Source: Mesorhizobium_B sp963522145
Lineage (GTDB): Bacteria; Pseudomonadota; Alphaproteobacteria; Rhizobiales; Rhizobiaceae
Reading direction: 5' to 3'
DNA length: 64,000 bases
Assembly: GCA_963522145.1 (NCBI GenBank)
Contig: CAUQXI010000006.1
Span: 88,049 to 152,048 of the forward strand
The first letter of the stretch is position 1; every line of letters starts with the position of its first letter. The notes under the pieces were generated by a model. That model saw nothing but the letters and a program-made list of their open reading frames with translations. It did no database searches and was not told where the DNA came from. Made by a program: the position numbers and the translations under genes. This document shows positions 61,680 to 64,000 of this stretch, piece after piece.

Positions 61680-63065
61680 GTGTCGCTCCAAAGCCGTCGC
61701 CTATTCGCTATTCTCGTTGCATCCTCGGCAGTGATCCTGCCTTTGAAAGCCCATGCCGAAACTATCCTCGGCGCCTTAGCAAAAGCTTACCAGTTCAACT
61801 CCGAGCTGAATTCCGCCCGCGCCGGCGTGCGGGTCACGGATGAGGACGTGGCAATCGCCAAGTCGGGCTACCGGCCGACGATCGCCGGAACGGCCTCGCC
61901 CACCTATGTCACGCAGGAGGGCACGCGGATCGCTACCTTCTCTTTCGGCGTGCAGATCAACCAGACACTGTTCGACGGACTTCAAACCCGGAACAACATC
62001 CGCGCGGCAGAGTCGCGCGTCTTCGCGTCAAACGAATCCCTTCGCAACACCGAGCAGAACATCCTTTTCAGCGCGGCATCGGCCTATATGGATGTGATCC
62101 GCGACCGCCAGATCGCGGCGCTGACGAGCCGCAATCTGGAGTTTCTGTCCGAGCAGGTGCGGGCGGCGCGCTCGCGCTTCGATGTGGGTGAGGGCACGCG
62201 AACGGATGTTGCCCAGGCCGATGCCAGCCGCGCCGCCGCTCTCGCACAGGTGAGCTCGGCGCGCGCGCAGGTGTCGATCAGCGAAGCGACCTACCGTCAG
62301 GTGGTGGGCGAGGATCCGAAGCAGCTTCAGGCAGCCGGCCCGCAATCGAAGCGACTGCCCAAAAGCATCGATCGCGCCTATGCCGTTGCCGGCGAAGACC
62401 ATCCGGCCATCCGCGCGACTGAGTATCTGGTGGATGCCTCCGCCTATACGGTGAAGTCGGCTGAGGGCGCACTGCTGCCTCAGATCACGGCGAATGCGGG
62501 CTTGAGCCAGCAGATTCAAAGGACTGCCGGGCTTCAGGCGGGCGGAATTTCAGTTCCAACCTCAACGGACAGCGACGGAACCGCCCAATTCGGCGCGACT
62601 CTGACCGTGCCGATCTATCAGGGAGGCCGCGTTTCGGCGCGGGTGCGGCAGAGCAAGGAGTCGCTCGGCCAGGCGCGTATCGAGGTCGATGTGAGGCGCG
62701 ATCAGGTGCGGGCCAATGTGGCTTCCGCGTGGAGCCAGTATGTCGCCGCCGTACAAAGCGTGAGCGCGAACCGCCAGCTCGTTTCCGCCGCGCAGCTTGC
62801 CTTGAACGGCGTGGTCGAGGAACGGAATGTCGGCCAGCGCACGACGCTCGATGTGCTCAACGCGCAGGCGGATGTGATCAATGCGCAGATCACGCTTGTC
62901 GGCGTGGAGCGCGATGTCGTCGTCGCGAGCTATGCGATCTTGTCTTCGATGGGCAGCCTGACGGCCGAAGGGCTCGATCTGAAGGTTGCCGTTTACCATC
63001 CGCAGGAGCACTACCAGGCGGTCAAGGATAATTGGGGCGGGCTGCGCACGCCCGACGGCCGCTGA
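61680..63065 (+). CDS. tolC: TolC-family outer-membrane channel protein
   Basis: The 461-residue protein has a signal peptide (SLQSRRLFAILVASSAVILP), then the TolC duplication with long helices and ETILGALAKAYQFNSELNSA, DVGEGTRTDVAQADASRAAA and NVGQRTTLDVLNAQADV, its repeat. It forms the trimeric exit duct for type I secretion and efflux. GTG 61680 has GAGG eight bases ahead; GTG 61638 is also possible, with GGAG five bases ahead. It lies between the PIMT-like gene and popZ. Confidence 0.94.
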   Translation: MSLQSRRLFAILVASSAVILPLKAHAETILGALAKAYQFNSELNSARAGVRVTDEDVAIAKSGYRPTIAGTASPTYVTQEGTRIATFSFGVQINQTLFDGLQTRNNIRAAESRVFASNESLRNTEQNILFSAASAYMDVIRDRQIAALTSRNLEFLSEQVRAARSRFDVGEGTRTDVAQADASRAAALAQVSSARAQVSISEATYRQVVGEDPKQLQAAGPQSKRLPKSIDRAYAVAGEDHPAIRATEYLVDASAYTVKSAEGALLPQITANAGLSQQIQRTAGLQAGGISVPTSTDSDGTAQFGATLTVPIYQGGRVSARVRQSKESLGQARIEVDVRRDQVRANVASAWSQYVAAVQSVSANRQLVSAAQLALNGVVEERNVGQRTTLDVLNAQADVINAQITLVGVERDVVVASYAILSSMGSLTAEGLDLKVAVYHPQEHYQAVKDNWGGLRTPDGR

Positions 63066-63203
63066 TCACCGGCCTTGCTTCCTGCGTCAGCCGGCTTAGC
63101 TGTTGAAAGGGCGAGCACAGCGCACCAACGCGTGTTTATCTGTGGGCGCCCGCGTTATGCTGTTGCATGAGTCGGAAGAGCCCGGCTCGATGCATTAGCC
63201 TGA

Positions 63204-63923
63204 ATGCCGATGGCAGGAACGAGTACAGAGATGGTGCAGGCGAACGGCGTGCAACGCGAACCCTCGATGGAAGAAATCCTCGCTTCCATTCGCCGGATTA
63301 TCGAGGACAGCGATACCACCCGCAAGGCAGATGAGCTTCCTTCGCCCGCTCCACAGCCGGCGTCCTCGGTGGATGTCGCCGCGTTCCGCGCCGAGTTTCA
63401 GGGTGAACCCGCGGATGAACGTCGGGCAGACAGCGCCGGCGAGAAGAATGCGCCGCCTTCAAGCGCATCTCTCGATAAAGAGGAAACTCCACGTTCTGGT
63501 ATAGAAGCCGAGGCCGCGAGTGAAGCGGCTGGTGATGATGTCGGGGGCGACATCGAGATGGATTTCGCATTCGAAGATGAGGAAGTTGACGTGCCCGACA
63601 TGCCTGCGCCCGGTGCAGTGAACGGAGCCGCCGCGGCGGTTCCGTCGCAGCCTGCCTCGCCCTCGGCATCCGATATGCGCGGCGGTGCCGTTGTTTCGTC
63701 AACGATCCTGTCGCCTCATATCGGCAATCAGGTTGCCGCTTCGTTCGGAGAATTGTCGGAAGCGATGGAAGCGCGCAGCCGTCGCAGCTTCGATGAGATC
63801 GCCGAGGAGATGCTGCGCCCGATGCTGCGTGAGTGGCTCGACGACAACCTGCCTCATCTCGTTGAAAAGCTCGTTCGCGAGGAGATCGAGCGTATCGCAA
63901 GAGGCGGGGCGGCCCCGCGCTGA
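63204..63923 (+). CDS. popZ: PopZ-type polar organising protein (DUF2497)
   Basis: The 239-residue protein has the N-terminal helix EPSMEEILASIRRIIEDSD, a long acidic/Pro-rich linker (about residues 35-165) and a conserved C-terminal helix group with SFDEIAEEMLRPMLREWLDDNLPHLVEKLV. It forms polar assemblies and tethers the chromosome origin or cell-cycle factors at a pole. Other starts at 63210 or 63231 are possible. In relatives valS follows, outside the window. Confidence 0.92.
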   Translation: MPMAGTSTEMVQANGVQREPSMEEILASIRRIIEDSDTTRKADELPSPAPQPASSVDVAAFRAEFQGEPADERRADSAGEKNAPPSSASLDKEETPRSGIEAEAASEAAGDDVGGDIEMDFAFEDEEVDVPDMPAPGAVNGAAAAVPSQPASPSASDMRGGAVVSSTILSPHIGNQVAASFGELSEAMEARSRRSFDEIAEEMLRPMLREWLDDNLPHLVEKLVREEIERIARGGAAPR

Positions 63924-64000
63924 GCTGCCGCTGATCCCTGCATTGCCGCGGCCGCGCCGCCGTTGACTTGACCGGAGCCTTCCGGTTTACAGCCCCGGCC

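Overview
This window is GC-rich chromosomal DNA from an alphaproteobacterium, most likely a Hyphomicrobiales (Rhizobiales) member of the Phyllobacteriaceae/Mesorhizobium type. The evidence is the gene content: a CckA hybrid kinase, a short PopZ (DUF2497), NDUFA12, a single-cysteine DksA, a BTLCP transglutaminase-like peptidase, DUF2155 and DUF3126 proteins, an aat-accC-accB-aroQ-dsbA-M48 block, and a giant coiled-coil protein of the rhizobial growth-pole-ring (GPR/RgsE) type. I see no prophage, insertion sequence, CRISPR array or integration signature. The region is core genome and gene-dense.

Layout. 1-0.9 kb: an ABC-transport auxiliary lipoprotein and a strong bidirectional terminator. 0.9-9.6 kb: the 2,903-residue membrane-anchored coiled-coil protein on the minus strand, with a 228-bp internal tandem repeat. 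9.9-16 kb: an orphan Hpt protein, ferredoxin and ferredoxin reductase, a secreted DUF922 protein, folP-folB-folK, and a Kef-type antiporter. 16-21.3 kb: a periplasmic protein, the ycjX-ycjF pair, sixA, dksA and a FliO-like protein. 21.5-30 kb: cckA, gloA, a double cold-shock protein, DUF192, a hydrolase, cysE, DUF3126, and a gamma-type carbonic anhydrase. 30-34.2 kb: a BTLCP peptidase, a double-PilZ protein, a PAS_5 protein, a rhomboid protease and a CBS-pair protein. 34-42 kb: gatB, NDUFA12, DUF2155, aat, accC/accB, aroQ, a DsbA-like oxidoreductase and an M48 protease. 42-54 kb: an aminotransferase, RNase E with an approx. 600-bp divergent leader, an AMIN-amidase, PBP1A, prfB with a programmed +1 frameshift, an M23 peptidase, a 25-residue membrane protein and bcp. 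54-64 kb: an AsmA/YhdP-like giant, cfa, a Dabb protein, tRNA-Asn, a PGPGW protein, tRNA-Cys, a PIMT-like methyltransferase, tolC and popZ.

Functional themes. A large share of the window serves the cell envelope and polar cell cycle: the GPR-like protein, CckA, PopZ, PBP1A, amidase, M23 peptidase, the AsmA-like protein, TolC, Cfa and several uncharacterised secreted proteins. Translation and RNA metabolism (prfB, rne, gatB, aat, dksA, two tRNAs) and cofactor or lipid synthesis (fol genes, acc genes, aroQ, cysE) fill the rest.

The most interesting items are the giant repeat protein with its alternating 36/40-residue repeat, an orphan GAAA-tetraloop terminator that may end an unannotated small RNA, a 25-residue membrane protein with its own ribosome site and terminator, 15-bp repeats just before cckA, and TTAACC boxes recurring before envelope genes.
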